In this document: positions 1-6,323 of the stretch, one piece after another
Layout of the letters: each line of letters opens with the position of its first letter
How positions within the stretch are numbered: the first letter of the stretch is position 1
Assembly: GCA_964636895.1 (NCBI GenBank)
Contig: CAZWUW010000108.1
Location: forward strand, 1 to 7,766
DNA from: CAZWUW01 sp964636895
GTDB taxonomy: Bacteria; Bacillota; Thermincolia; Thermincolales; CAZWUW01
Direction of reading: 5' to 3'
DNA length: 7,766 nt
Notes under the pieces: generated by a model
What the model was told of the DNA's origin: nothing
Seen by the model: only the letters and a program-made list of their open reading frames with translations
Database searches by the model: none
Program-made: the position numbers and the translations under genes

Positions 1-603
1 TGATACAATAATTTTTAGCTGGTCAACACCATTAGCAGCCAACTGCCGGATGGTCGGAGAAATTTCTTGCAGGTCACTGATACCGAGCCCTAAAAAATCG
101 CCATAGTTACCTTTTTTATAAATGGCCTGGCCGGTGGCGATTACTAATGGTCCATGCCAGTTGCCGGCAGACACATTCTTTTTGGCCGTCAGGCCAATAT
201 TTTTTTTGTCGCTGCCATCCCTTACAGCCACAATGCCGTGTTGCAGGTAATCGATTAGCGCATGCCGGGCCTCTGCGGCAGCAGCCTGCGGTCGTTCATC
301 CCATTCTCTGATGACCTGCAATAAATCCCGGCCATGCATGGACAAATGAATATGGCAGTCAATAAGGCCGGGCATTAGCGTAACACCGGGCAAATGAATG
401 ATTTCGGCCGGCGACCGGCTTGGCGACCCGGGTGAATCCGCGGCCACATTAAGTGTCGCGGCATTTGAGTTCACAATTGCCTTGATGCGCCCGCCTTTTA
501 TGTATACCGCCCGGTCACGGAGTAATGTATTACCGGTTCCGTCCCAGATGGCGGCGGGTTGCAGAATATATTCTTTTGTGGCTGTAATTTTGAGCAGCTG
601 CAT
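1..603 (-). CDS. Amidohydrolase family protein, N-terminal part (gene runs off the window)
   Basis: I translated this by hand on the minus strand. From the ATG at 601-603 it stays open for 201 codons to the window edge, so the C-terminal half is missing. Residues about 10-75 look like the N-terminal beta-sandwich of composite-domain amidohydrolases. They are followed by LMPGLIDCHIHLSMHG (about 76-91), whose HxH pair is the usual metal ligand. The visible part ends in GVDQLKIIVS, which fits the strand carrying the carbamylated metal-bridging lysine in imidazolonepropionase/prolidase-like members (inference). These enzymes hydrolyse C-N bonds in rings, amides or dipeptides; the substrate cannot be told from this half. 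No signal peptide is seen, so it is probably cytoplasmic. The start is supported by AGAAAGG nine bases upstream. No separate promoter is visible between this gene and the tRNA-Pro terminator. Confidence 0.85.
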   Translation of the reverse strand, partial: MQLLKITATKEYILQPAAIWDGTGNTLLRDRAVYIKGGRIKAIVNSNAATLNVAADSPGSPSRSPAEIIHLPGVTLMPGLIDCHIHLSMHGRDLLQVIREWDERPQAAAAEARHALIDYLQHGIVAVRDGSDKKNIGLTAKKNVSAGNWHGPLVIATGQAIYKKGNYGDFLGLGISDLQEISPTIRQLAANGVDQLKIIVS

Positions 604-634
604 ATCAACAGGCCTTTCTGGCAGGGTAGATAAG

Positions 635-664
635 TAAAAAACAAAAAACCGGTCAAATGACCGG
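635..664 (-). terminator. Rho-independent terminator of tRNA-Pro
   Basis: Read on the minus strand, CCGGTCATTTGACCGG forms a six- to seven-base-pair hairpin (649-664). It is followed at once by a T-rich tail, TTTTTTGTTTTTT. It sits 15 bases past the CCA end of tRNA-Pro and about 30 bases before the amidohydrolase start. It therefore ends the tRNA transcript and may let some read-through into the amidohydrolase gene. Confidence 0.8.
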
Positions 665-678
665 CTAAGTTGCAAGAA

Positions 679-755
679 TGGTCGGGATGACAGGATTTGA
701 ACCTGCGACCTCACGGTCCCGAACCGTGCGCTCTACCAAACTGAGCCACATCCCG
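679..755 (-). tRNA. tRNA-Pro (anticodon CGG)
   Basis: The minus strand folds as a complete 77-base cloverleaf. The acceptor stem is CGGGATG (749-755) paired with CATCCCG (683-689). The D arm contains GGCTCAGTTTGGTAGAGC. The anticodon arm is CACGG-TTCGGGA-CCGTG, placing anticodon CGG at 719-721. The T arm contains GGTTCAAATCC. The discriminator base is A and the 3' CCA is encoded (679-681). It reads CCG proline codons. Confidence 0.97.
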
Positions 756-767
756 AACGCAGTTTTT

Positions 768-796
768 ATCTTAACACATAAACTGGGTACTGTCAA
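768..796 (-). promoter_or_regulatory. Sigma-70/SigA-type promoter of tRNA-Pro
   Basis: On the minus strand, TTGACA (791-796, perfect -35) is followed after exactly 17 bases by TAAGAT (768-773, -10). The tRNA 5' end lies 12 bases beyond the -10 box, so transcription should begin only a few bases before the mature tRNA. Match and spacing are what a strong tRNA promoter should show. Confidence 0.85.
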
Positions 797-868
797 TTGG
801 ATTTATTACCGTGCGCTAGCAGGAAAAGAAATTGTTATGCCTAATAATTAATATGAGGTGGCGCCGTT

Positions 869-1165
869 TTGTTACTGAACAGAGAAACAGTAATAGCTAA
901 AATTAATGAATTCCTGACCGGTAAAATTGACCGTGAGGAAATTGGCTGGTGGGCTTTTGATTTGTTAGTGGAAGCCGGGCTGGAGTTCGAACCGGGCAGC
1001 GAAACGTTGCTGCGCGATGTGCTGGAAGCGCTGCAGTTATTTCATGACGACGACCCGATGATGATGCAGTTTTATCCCGAGCGGGATGATTTGATATACT
1101 ATCTGCGGTGTTTACGGCGGGAAGAGATGTACCGGCGGAAGCTGGTGCCGCACTGGAAAGTCTGA
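869..1165 (+). CDS. Small acidic hypothetical protein (98 aa), first gene of the FliK-like run
   Basis: I do not recognise this family. The start is TTG at 869, preceded by GAGGTG (855-860) at eight bases. The ATG at 853 is in another frame and overlaps this ribosome binding site. The protein is predicted to be mostly helical and soluble. It has an N-terminal helix (about 6-17), a conspicuous WW pair (27-28), an acidic middle with DDDP and three methionines (60-66), and an arginine-rich C-terminal tail (80-91). There is no signal peptide or membrane segment. It lies 15 bases upstream of the FliK-like gene on the same strand, so the two are probably cotranscribed. That adjacency is the only functional hint. 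An immunity-like or chaperone-like role would be a guess. No convincing promoter is visible in 797-852. Confidence 0.75.
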   Translation: MLLNRETVIAKINEFLTGKIDREEIGWWAFDLLVEAGLEFEPGSETLLRDVLEALQLFHDDDPMMMQFYPERDDLIYYLRCLRREEMYRRKLVPHWKV

Positions 1166-1180
1166 AAAAGAGGTGATCTG

Positions 1181-2884
1181 ATGTCTGCGCCAATAAGTGA
1201 GATTATGGCTCGTATCATTGCATCTATAGACCGCACGGAGGCTGTTAACCTTAGTCCCGGGCAGCTTATCAGCCTGCTGGTAAAACAAGTTGAGGGTAAC
1301 CAGGCGCTGCTTGCATATCAGGGTAAGTTTTTACTGGCTCAACTGGAAGCGCCTTTGGTACCGGGTCAGCGGATTCGCTGTATGGTTGAGGGAGAACGGG
1401 ACGGTAGAGTATTATTGAAAATGCTCCCTTATAACGGGCTAAATCCGGAGAATGCTAGCGGGCGGGCCATAATTGACCTCTTGAAACAATTTGGCTTACC
1501 GATAAATGAAAAATATGAGCATACTGTACAGGCACTTTTGCGCCAGGAACTCCCGGTGACCAGGGAAAATCTGCAGGCCGTAACCCAGTTGGCGCAAAAG
1601 ACCAGCGCTGCGGTGGCGGACATGGATATCCTGGCTTTTGTGTTTAAGCACGATATACCTATTACTTCAAAGAATTTTGACCTGTTCAAAGCAGCTTTTA
1701 GAGAGAAGGATTTTCTTAGCACACCTTTGGAAAATTTGCGTCAGCAGGTTTTTGCCTTGAGCCGTGACCTGCCTCCTGATGCAGAATTACGCAGTGTTGG
1801 TGATAAAATCCTGGCGTTCATTGAAAAAATGACCTTGAAGCCGGGTGACAGTTCCGGACAGACGCATGTTAAGCTGGTTGATGCGTTACGTTTATTGGGC
1901 TTGGCTGGTAACTCGGCATTGGCAGTTGATATTGAAGAACTGCCGCCGGTATTACGCCAGCTGCTGGGGAAAATTACCGTGCTGCCACAGCCGGAACGAG
2001 CCGGCGGTGAAACTGTAGCGGGCGCTGCCATGACTGTTAAAAACGATGCTGGACAGAGAGAACCGGTGGCTACAAGGGACAGTGCCGGGACCAGAGAGCC
2101 TGCAGCCGCCAGGGACGGCAGCGGACTTAAGGAGGCAATTACTGCCAGGGAAGGTGCAGTGCTCAAAGATACAGTAGCTACTAGAGACGGCGCAGCAATC
2201 AGGGAGCCAGTAACCGCCAGAGACGGCGGTGGGCCTAAAGAGGCGGAAGCTGCCCGTGACGGCGCAGTGCCAAGAGATGCTGCACCCCCTAGAGGTGCAA
2301 TGTTCTCCGGAGAACGAATAATCATAAGAGAAGCTTCGTTTGACGCAGATTCTTTACCGGCCCTTTTAAACAAACTGCAGAGTCTTATCAAAGGTGAAGC
2401 TGGTGCCGAAAAAACTTTACAGACCATAATCAACACCGTTCAGGAACGGCTTGGGACATTGGAAACGCTGCAGCGACCGGCCGGCCCCAATAATGAAGGT
2501 ATGCTTTTGCTGCAATCTATGTTTCAGGCCGGAGATAATAAATACCCTCTGGAAATGCTGGTGAAATACCGCAAAGAAGCAAAAGAGAACAGTATTGACT
2601 TCTCCCGCTGCCATGTCTATGTTACCCTTACCACGGAACGACTGGGAACCGTACAGGCTGCTGTTCAGGTGAGCGGGCGGAACCTTAACTGCCGGTTTAC
2701 GGCAGAAAACGAAAAGGCCCGTCAAACCATTGAAAAATGGTTGCCGGACCTGATACCCAAGCTAACTCAACTTAATTATAATGTGCATATGTTACCGAGC
2801 CGGATTAGAGCTAATAACCCGGTACCGGCCATAGCACCGGTTATTGACCTTGCTGGAATTTACCAGGTGGACATTACCGTTTGA
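1181..2884 (+). CDS. FliK-like protein (YlqG-type) with a 12-residue tandem-repeat linker
   Basis: The 567-residue protein has three parts. Residues 1-90 look like a small beta-rich domain (GKFLLAQLEAPLVPGQRIRC, then VLLKMLPY). Residues 100-285 are largely helical. After the linker, residues about 475-541 resemble the C-terminal domain of flagellar hook-length control protein FliK: VYVTLTTERLGTVQAAVQV, then CRFTAENEKARQTIEKWLPDL. In FliK this domain contacts the FlhB C-terminal domain and switches export specificity. Here the next gene encodes just that FlhB domain, which supports the assignment. The pair resembles Bacillus ylqG-ylqH, whose role is poorly known. The linker (289-372) holds seven imperfect 12-residue repeats rich in Arg, Glu, Asp and Ala. 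There is no signal peptide. The start at 1181 is preceded by AGAGGTGAT (1169-1177). Its C-terminal assignment is fairly sure; the function in flagella is inferred. Confidence 0.82.
   Translation: MSAPISEIMARIIASIDRTEAVNLSPGQLISLLVKQVEGNQALLAYQGKFLLAQLEAPLVPGQRIRCMVEGERDGRVLLKMLPYNGLNPENASGRAIIDLLKQFGLPINEKYEHTVQALLRQELPVTRENLQAVTQLAQKTSAAVADMDILAFVFKHDIPITSKNFDLFKAAFREKDFLSTPLENLRQQVFALSRDLPPDAELRSVGDKILAFIEKMTLKPGDSSGQTHVKLVDALRLLGLAGNSALAVDIEELPPVLRQLLGKITVLPQPERAGGETVAGAAMTVKNDAGQREPVATRDSAGTREPAAARDGSGLKEAITAREGAVLKDTVATRDGAAIREPVTARDGGGPKEAEAARDGAVPRDAAPPRGAMFSGERIIIREASFDADSLPALLNKLQSLIKGEAGAEKTLQTIINTVQERLGTLETLQRPAGPNNEGMLLLQSMFQAGDNKYPLEMLVKYRKEAKENSIDFSRCHVYVTLTTERLGTVQAAVQVSGRNLNCRFTAENEKARQTIEKWLPDLIPKLTQLNYNVHMLPSRIRANNPVPAIAPVIDLAGIYQVDITV
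2045..2296 (+). repeat. Seven tandem 36-bp (12-residue) imperfect repeats inside the FliK-like gene
   Basis: Units start at 2045, 2081, 2117, 2153, 2189, 2225 and 2261, all in frame and all exactly 36 bases long. The protein consensus is roughly G-A-G-x-[R/K]-E-P-V-x-A-R-D. Examples are SAGTREPAAARD (unit 2) and GAAIREPVTARD (unit 5). The [R/K]-[E/D] pair and the final R-[D/E] are kept in nearly all units, and unit 7 is the most diverged. The DNA copies differ at many positions, so the array is old or under selection at the protein level. Confidence 0.9.
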
Positions 2885-2897
2885 GGGGGTTAAATAG

Positions 2898-3212
2898 ATG
2901 GTTGCAAAGCCACGTATAGACAGTTTGGATAACCATGATAAAAGCAAAACACCCATGCAGGCTGTGGCATTACAGTATGACCCTGCGGATATGATAGCCC
3001 CAACAGTATTGGCTAAAGGAAGAGGCAGTGTGGCGGAAAAAATTATCGCTCTGGCGGCAGAACAGGGTATTCCTCTGCAGCAGGATCCTGTTTTGGTGCA
3101 GGCGTTGAATCAGCTGGACCTGGGTGATGAAATCCCGGCCGAACTTTATCGCGTGGTGGCGGAAATCCTGGTGTTTATTATGCAGACGGATGCTAAAACC
3201 CTTTCTCGATAG
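2898..3212 (+). CDS. Stand-alone FlhB C-terminal domain-like protein (YlqH/FlhX-type)
   Basis: The 104-residue protein matches the cytoplasmic C-terminal domain of the flagellar export gate protein FlhB. It has VALQYDPADMIAPTVLAKGRG (22-43), a helix with VAEKIIALAAEQGIPL, DPVLVQALNQLDLGDEIP (63-80) and YRVVAEILVFIM. The membrane part of FlhB and the NPTH autocleavage motif that normally lies just before the YDP region are both absent; residues 1-20 are a short polar leader instead. It thus corresponds to the fragment released by FlhB self-cleavage. The start is ATG at 2898 with GAGGGGGT seven bases upstream, 13 bases after the FliK-like stop, so the two are translationally close and probably interact. 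In Campylobacter and Helicobacter a similar lone protein, FlhX, can stand in for the cleaved FlhB piece; whether this one does is inference. Its last 20 bases overlap the convergent PRC-barrel gene. Confidence 0.88.
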   Translation: MVAKPRIDSLDNHDKSKTPMQAVALQYDPADMIAPTVLAKGRGSVAEKIIALAAEQGIPLQQDPVLVQALNQLDLGDEIPAELYRVVAEILVFIMQTDAKTLSR

Positions 3213-4191
3213 ATTCAATTTTCTTGTTCACTTCGCTGGTAGCAATGGCTAGCAGTAATTCTTGCAGCCGACCGGCAGCGACAGCCTGTTTGACAATTTC
3301 ATCAGTGACGGTTTCATCTTTGGCAATAATAGTCTGGCCGCTGTCATCGGCAATTGTTTTACTGACTTTTTGCCCTGCCAGGCTAGCCAGTTCTGCCTCG
3401 GATAAGGGTTTTGCGGGTTTGCTTTTGATAGCTTGCAGGCGCTCGGACCACAATTCATAGGTGGCTTTGAGGTCTTTCTTTTTTTCGCCCAGGATTTCGG
3501 CGGTCTTATCAATAAATTCCTTTGATTTACCCTTGCTGCCTATTGTAGCTTCAATGATATTATCCCCGAAGCTTTTACTTATTTCTTTGGCTCTGACAAG
3601 GGTCTTATCCCAGGCTTTATTCAGGTCTTCCTTCCAGGTATGGATGTCTTCCTTCAGATTCCCGATAGTTTCCTGAAAGCCGGGGTCTTCTTTGGTAATG
3701 AACTGCTCTATATCGTTCCTAGCAATAATCAGGTCCGGACCGATTTTTTCAATCCCGGACGCGGGGACAATTGCCCGGCCTAACATAAGATTCTTAATTA
3801 GTCCGCCGGAAAGGATATAGCTTTCGATTTTACCGTCGGTAGCGGAAAAAGTAAAGTCTTCGACAATGCCAACCAAATAACCAGCCGGTGTAATTACTTT
3901 CATTCCGTTCAAGTTACAAACCTGTGCCAGCTTTTCCATGGCCGGCAGCGTATTCAGCGGAACCACCCGGGCGCTGTCGGAAACTATTGCCGCATAATCT
4001 CCGAAGGAATGCACGGCATTAAACTCCAGAGCTTTGTCACCTTTAAACAATCCTTTAACGTTTACAGTAAGACCGGCTACGGCACATGTTCCCGGATCGA
4101 CAATCACCTTACCGACTGTGCCAACTTCCTCGCCACCCAGTGAGATTACAGGCATACCAACCAGTTCCTGGGTTTTCAGGACTTCAGTCAT
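3193..4191 (-). CDS. Two-domain PRC-barrel protein with a charged helical C-terminus
   Basis: I chose the ATG at 4189-4191, giving 332 residues. An ATG 18 bases upstream (4207-4209) is in frame, but the ribosome binding site AAAGGGGG (4199-4206) would lie inside that longer version, exactly seven bases before the chosen start. Residues about 8-82 and 93-165 are two PRC-barrel folds: ELVGMPVISLGGEEVGTVGK, and GMKVITPAGYLVGIVEDF ending in GRAIVPASGIEKIG. PRC barrels occur in photosynthetic reaction centre H subunits, RimM and many sporulation or stress proteins, usually as protein- or surface-binding modules. Residues 170-255 form long charged helices, and 273-317 form a further small element (DDSGQTIIAKDETVTDEIV). 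There is no membrane segment or signal peptide. The exact role is unknown. It is convergent with the FlhB-like gene, and a terminator separates it from the stress-protein gene upstream. Confidence 0.85.
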   Translation of the reverse strand: MTEVLKTQELVGMPVISLGGEEVGTVGKVIVDPGTCAVAGLTVNVKGLFKGDKALEFNAVHSFGDYAAIVSDSARVVPLNTLPAMEKLAQVCNLNGMKVITPAGYLVGIVEDFTFSATDGKIESYILSGGLIKNLMLGRAIVPASGIEKIGPDLIIARNDIEQFITKEDPGFQETIGNLKEDIHTWKEDLNKAWDKTLVRAKEISKSFGDNIIEATIGSKGKSKEFIDKTAEILGEKKKDLKATYELWSERLQAIKSKPAKPLSEAELASLAGQKVSKTIADDSGQTIIAKDETVTDEIVKQAVAAGRLQELLLAIATSEVNKKIESIEKGF

Positions 4192-4198
4192 TATAATT

Positions 4199-4242
4199 CC
4201 CCCTTTCAAATTGTTTCTATCTAACTTATTATCTTAATTATA
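4199..4242 (-). promoter_or_regulatory. Likely -10 box and ribosome binding site of the PRC-barrel gene
   Basis: The minus strand carries a perfect TATAAT at 4237-4242, about 46 bases before the chosen start, and AAAGGGGG at 4199-4206. No good -35 hexamer is present 16-18 bases upstream of the TATAAT, so the promoter is weak, activator-dependent or not real. The upstream gene ends at a terminator, which argues that this gene needs its own promoter. Confidence 0.4.
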
Positions 4243-4277
4243 CCTTTAATCCTGCTGTAAGTAGAAATTTTTGCATG

Positions 4278-4310
4278 AAAAAACAAAAACACCCGATGAC
4301 GGGCGTTTTT
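4278..4310 (-). terminator. Rho-independent terminator of the glycine-zipper stress gene
   Basis: Read on the minus strand, AAAAACGCCCG and CGGGTGTTTTT pair around a TCAT loop (4285-4310), followed by GTTTTTT. The stem is 11 base pairs with one G-U pair. Read on the plus strand the same position becomes an A-C mismatch, so the signal works best for the minus-strand gene that ends 13 bases earlier. Confidence 0.85.
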
Positions 4311-4323
4311 GTCGTATATCCGG

Positions 4324-4824
4324 TCAGTGAATTTCCACATCACGGGCACCTTGTTCCTTCAGGATAGCGGCGGCTCTGTCGATTTTGTCATCAGTAGTAC
4401 GCACAGTTGCTACAATATTTCCTTCTTTGACCTCATCAGAATAGTACTCTCCCCGGTCTTTAGGTATACCCCAATCCACCAAACCTCCGGCAATACCGCC
4501 GGTGGCGGCACCGGAGAGTAAGCCGGCAATTGGTCCGGCAGCAATAACAGCGCCCAGACCAGGAATTGCCAGCGCCCCGGCACCTAAGGCCAGGCCTGCC
4601 AGACCACCCAGCACTCCGCCGGTAACAGCCCCGGTAGTGACCGGGCCGCCGTTGCCAAACATTACTGAGTTTTCATCATGGTCGGTGGCACCTTTATTTT
4701 TGGCCAACCGGGCGTCCTTGGCCAGGATAGATATTTCCCGGTCGTAACCGGCTGACCTGAGTTTATCCACTGCTTTTTCGGCCTGGTCCCGGGAAGCAAA
4801 AACACCAATGACAGTTTTATCCAT
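4324..4824 (-). CDS. General stress protein 17M/YflT-like protein with a glycine-zipper segment
   Basis: The start is taken at ATG 4822-4824, giving 166 residues. AAGGAGG (4834-4840) lies nine bases upstream, and an in-frame ATG 30 bases earlier has no such site. Residues 1-37 (KTVIGVFASRDQAEKAVDKL, then YDREISILAKD) resemble the N-terminal fold of the heat-induced general stress protein 17M family (YflT). Residues 60-118 are a long Gly/Ala run (GGVLGGLAGLALGAGAL, then GLLSGAATGGIAGGL) with spacing typical of glycine zippers, which insert in or bridge membranes. The C-terminus (136-166, NIVATVRTTDDKIDRAAAIL) returns to a ferredoxin-like half. Such proteins are widely linked to stress or envelope protection, but the biochemical role is not known. 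It is divergent from the polyamine operon and closed by its own terminator. Confidence 0.82.
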   Translation of the reverse strand: MDKTVIGVFASRDQAEKAVDKLRSAGYDREISILAKDARLAKNKGATDHDENSVMFGNGGPVTTGAVTGGVLGGLAGLALGAGALAIPGLGAVIAAGPIAGLLSGAATGGIAGGLVDWGIPKDRGEYYSDEVKEGNIVATVRTTDDKIDRAAAILKEQGARDVEIH

Positions 4825-4882
4825 ATCATGATTCCTCCTTAGATATTTCTGCACTTTTTTAGGTTGTCTCGTGAGGAATCAG

Positions 4883-4888
4883 AGTATA
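4883..4888 (-). promoter_or_regulatory. Possible -10 box for the glycine-zipper stress gene
   Basis: TATACT reads on the minus strand at 4883-4888, about 59 bases before the start codon. The expected -35 position is an A-rich stretch without a clear hexamer. I see no clean SigB-type GTTTAA/GGGTAT pair, so general-stress control is not supported by the sequence. Confidence 0.3.
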
Positions 4889-4920
4889 CTGGAAAAAAGT
4901 ATTTATTTTTTTAAAAAGTC

Positions 4921-4929
4921 TGGTATAAT
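4921..4929 (+). promoter_or_regulatory. Extended -10 promoter of the polyamine operon
   Basis: TGGTATAAT at 4921-4929 is a perfect TATAAT with the upstream TGn of an extended -10 element. This can offset the poor -35 region (A/T-rich ATTTAT near 4901-4906, 17 bases upstream). Transcription should start near 4936, leaving a leader of about 50 bases. The leader shows no obvious riboswitch or attenuator hairpin. Confidence 0.6.
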
Positions 4930-4984
4930 ATTCATGTGTTATTGATATGTTTCAATATAATTCGCGAAAACAGGAGGTTTTACG

Positions 4985-5443
4985 ATGTTACCGACACCTA
5001 AGAAATATTTTCTTACTGCTGCTGCCGCTGAAGGCAGAAGCAAACTGACTGCCTTTGATAATGCTTTGTTAAAAGCCAGAATTGGCAACGTTAATCTAAT
5101 CAGAGTGAGCAGTATCCTGCCCCCAAGCGCCAAACTGGATGAAAACCTGGTTATTCCGCCCGGTTCCCTGGTGCCGACAGCCTATGGCTCCATTGTAAGT
5201 GATGTTCCCGGCGAACTGATTTCAGCGGCGGTGGCCGTAGGTATTGCAGAAGATAGTTTTGGCGTGATTATGGAGTTTTCCGGTAAATGCAGTAAGGCCG
5301 AAGCTGAAGAAACCATTACGGCCATGGTGCGGGAGGCATTTGAAACCCGTCAGAAGCCGCTGATAGAGATAAAGGTAGCGGCGGTGGAGCACCGGGTGGA
5401 AAAGCTTGGCTGTTGTTTGGCAGCAGTACCGCTTTGGTACTAG
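4985..5443 (+). CDS. pdaD: Pyruvoyl-dependent arginine decarboxylase
   Basis: The 152-residue protein matches the PvlArgDC family, which converts arginine to agmatine and CO2. The proenzyme cleaves itself between two serines to give a beta chain and an alpha chain that starts with the pyruvoyl cofactor. The site is visible as RVSSILPP, with cleavage predicted between Ser42 and Ser43. The preceding Asn37 (GNVNLIRVSS) and Glu97 in GVIMEFSG align with Asn47 and Glu109 of the Methanocaldococcus enzyme. Length is normal for the family. No pyridoxal-phosphate domain is present, as expected. AGGAGG (4972-4977) lies seven bases before the ATG. It opens a three-gene operon with speE and speB, 35 bases ahead of speE, which explains the fate of the agmatine. 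It is probably cytoplasmic and trimeric, as in characterised members. Confidence 0.95.
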   Translation: MLPTPKKYFLTAAAAEGRSKLTAFDNALLKARIGNVNLIRVSSILPPSAKLDENLVIPPGSLVPTAYGSIVSDVPGELISAAVAVGIAEDSFGVIMEFSGKCSKAEAEETITAMVREAFETRQKPLIEIKVAAVEHRVEKLGCCLAAVPLWY

Positions 5444-5478
5444 GCAAAAAGTTTTTAGTTTAGGAGGCAAGATTCAAA

Positions 5479-6306
5479 ATGGAATTGTGGTATACAGAAA
5501 AACAAACCCCGCATGTGGGGATTACGTGTAAAATCATTAGAACACTTGTTACAGAAAAAACAGATTTTCAGGACCTGGCTGTTATTGATACCGAACAGTT
5601 TGGCCGCATGCTGGTGCTGGACGGGATGGTCCAGACCACTGTGGCAGACGAATTTGTCTACCATGAGATGATTACCCATGTGCCTTTAAACACTCACCCC
5701 GACCCGAAAAAAGTTCTGGTTATCGGCGGCGGTGATGGCGGGACTATTCGCGAGGTGGTCAAGCATCCCAAAGTAGAAAAGGCAGTATTGGTTGAAATTG
5801 ACCGCCGGGTAGTGGAGCTTTCCAGGGAATACTTGCCTGAAATCAGCTGCGGTTTGGACGACCCCAAAGTGGAAGTAATAATTGATGACGGTATTAAACA
5901 CGTGGCCGAGCATCCTGATACTTATGACCTTATCCTGGTTGATTCCACGGAACCGGTAGGGCCAGCGGTACAACTTTTTTCTGCCGATTTTTACCGCTCT
6001 ATTTTCCGGGCTTTGAAGGTGGACGGGCTGTTTGTGGCCCAGACCGAATCACCGTTTTTTAATGATGACCTGATTTGCCAGGTTTACAACTCGATTGCCG
6101 GTATATTTCCGGTAACCAAACTTTATCTGGCCAGTGTGCCTACTTATCCCAGCGGCCTTTGGAGCTTTACCATGGGCTCCAAAAAGTATGACCCGGAACA
6201 GGTGGGGCCTGATCAGGTGCAACGGTACCCGACCAAATATTACAATCCCGGGGTGCATCAGGGCTGTTTTAAGCTCCCGCAATTTGTCGCCGGTCTTCTA
6301 AAATAA
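5479..6306 (+). CDS. speE: Spermidine synthase (polyamine aminopropyltransferase)
   Basis: The 275-residue protein has the standard length and motifs. An N-terminal beta domain (1-60) is followed by YHEM (61-64), then VLVIGGGDGG (79-88) for binding decarboxylated S-adenosylmethionine. LVEID (104-108) carries the acidic residue that binds the nucleoside ribose. IIDDG (134-138) is followed by LVDSTEPVGPA (153-163), whose Asp155 is the likely catalytic base. It moves the aminopropyl group of decarboxylated SAM onto putrescine to give spermidine and methylthioadenosine. Some members of this family act on agmatine instead, and the sequence alone does not separate the two. AGGAGG (5462-5467) lies 11 bases before the ATG. 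It sits between pdaD and speB, with 17 bases to the latter. No SpeD, the source of the aminopropyl donor, is in the window. Confidence 0.95.
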   Translation: MELWYTEKQTPHVGITCKIIRTLVTEKTDFQDLAVIDTEQFGRMLVLDGMVQTTVADEFVYHEMITHVPLNTHPDPKKVLVIGGGDGGTIREVVKHPKVEKAVLVEIDRRVVELSREYLPEISCGLDDPKVEVIIDDGIKHVAEHPDTYDLILVDSTEPVGPAVQLFSADFYRSIFRALKVDGLFVAQTESPFFNDDLICQVYNSIAGIFPVTKLYLASVPTYPSGLWSFTMGSKKYDPEQVGPDQVQRYPTKYYNPGVHQGCFKLPQFVAGLLK

Positions 6307-6323
6307 GCTGCGGAGGTGCATTG

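Noticed and set aside
398..637. 79-codon plus-strand frame opposite the amidohydrolase
   Set aside because: The minus-strand frame has the amidohydrolase motif and a good start. The plus-strand product has no recognisable feature and no ribosome binding site.
853..868. ATG at 853 as the start of the 98-residue protein
   Set aside because: It is out of frame with the protein and overlaps the GAGGTG ribosome binding site that serves the TTG at 869.
2045..2296. The 36-bp repeats as a CRISPR array or mobile-element repeat
   Set aside because: They are head-to-tail with no spacers, imperfect, and stay in frame in a coding sequence, so they are a protein repeat.
1741..2436. Long open frame (231 codons) on the minus strand inside the FliK-like gene
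   Set aside because: It mirrors the charged repeat array read backwards, which gives a low-complexity Ser/Ala/Leu-rich product. It has no ribosome binding site and no family resemblance, while the plus-strand frame has a clear C-terminal domain.
4930..4984. Riboswitch or attenuator in the leader of the polyamine operon
   Set aside because: The leader is only about 50 bases, A/T-rich, and forms no convincing stem or terminator-like hairpin.
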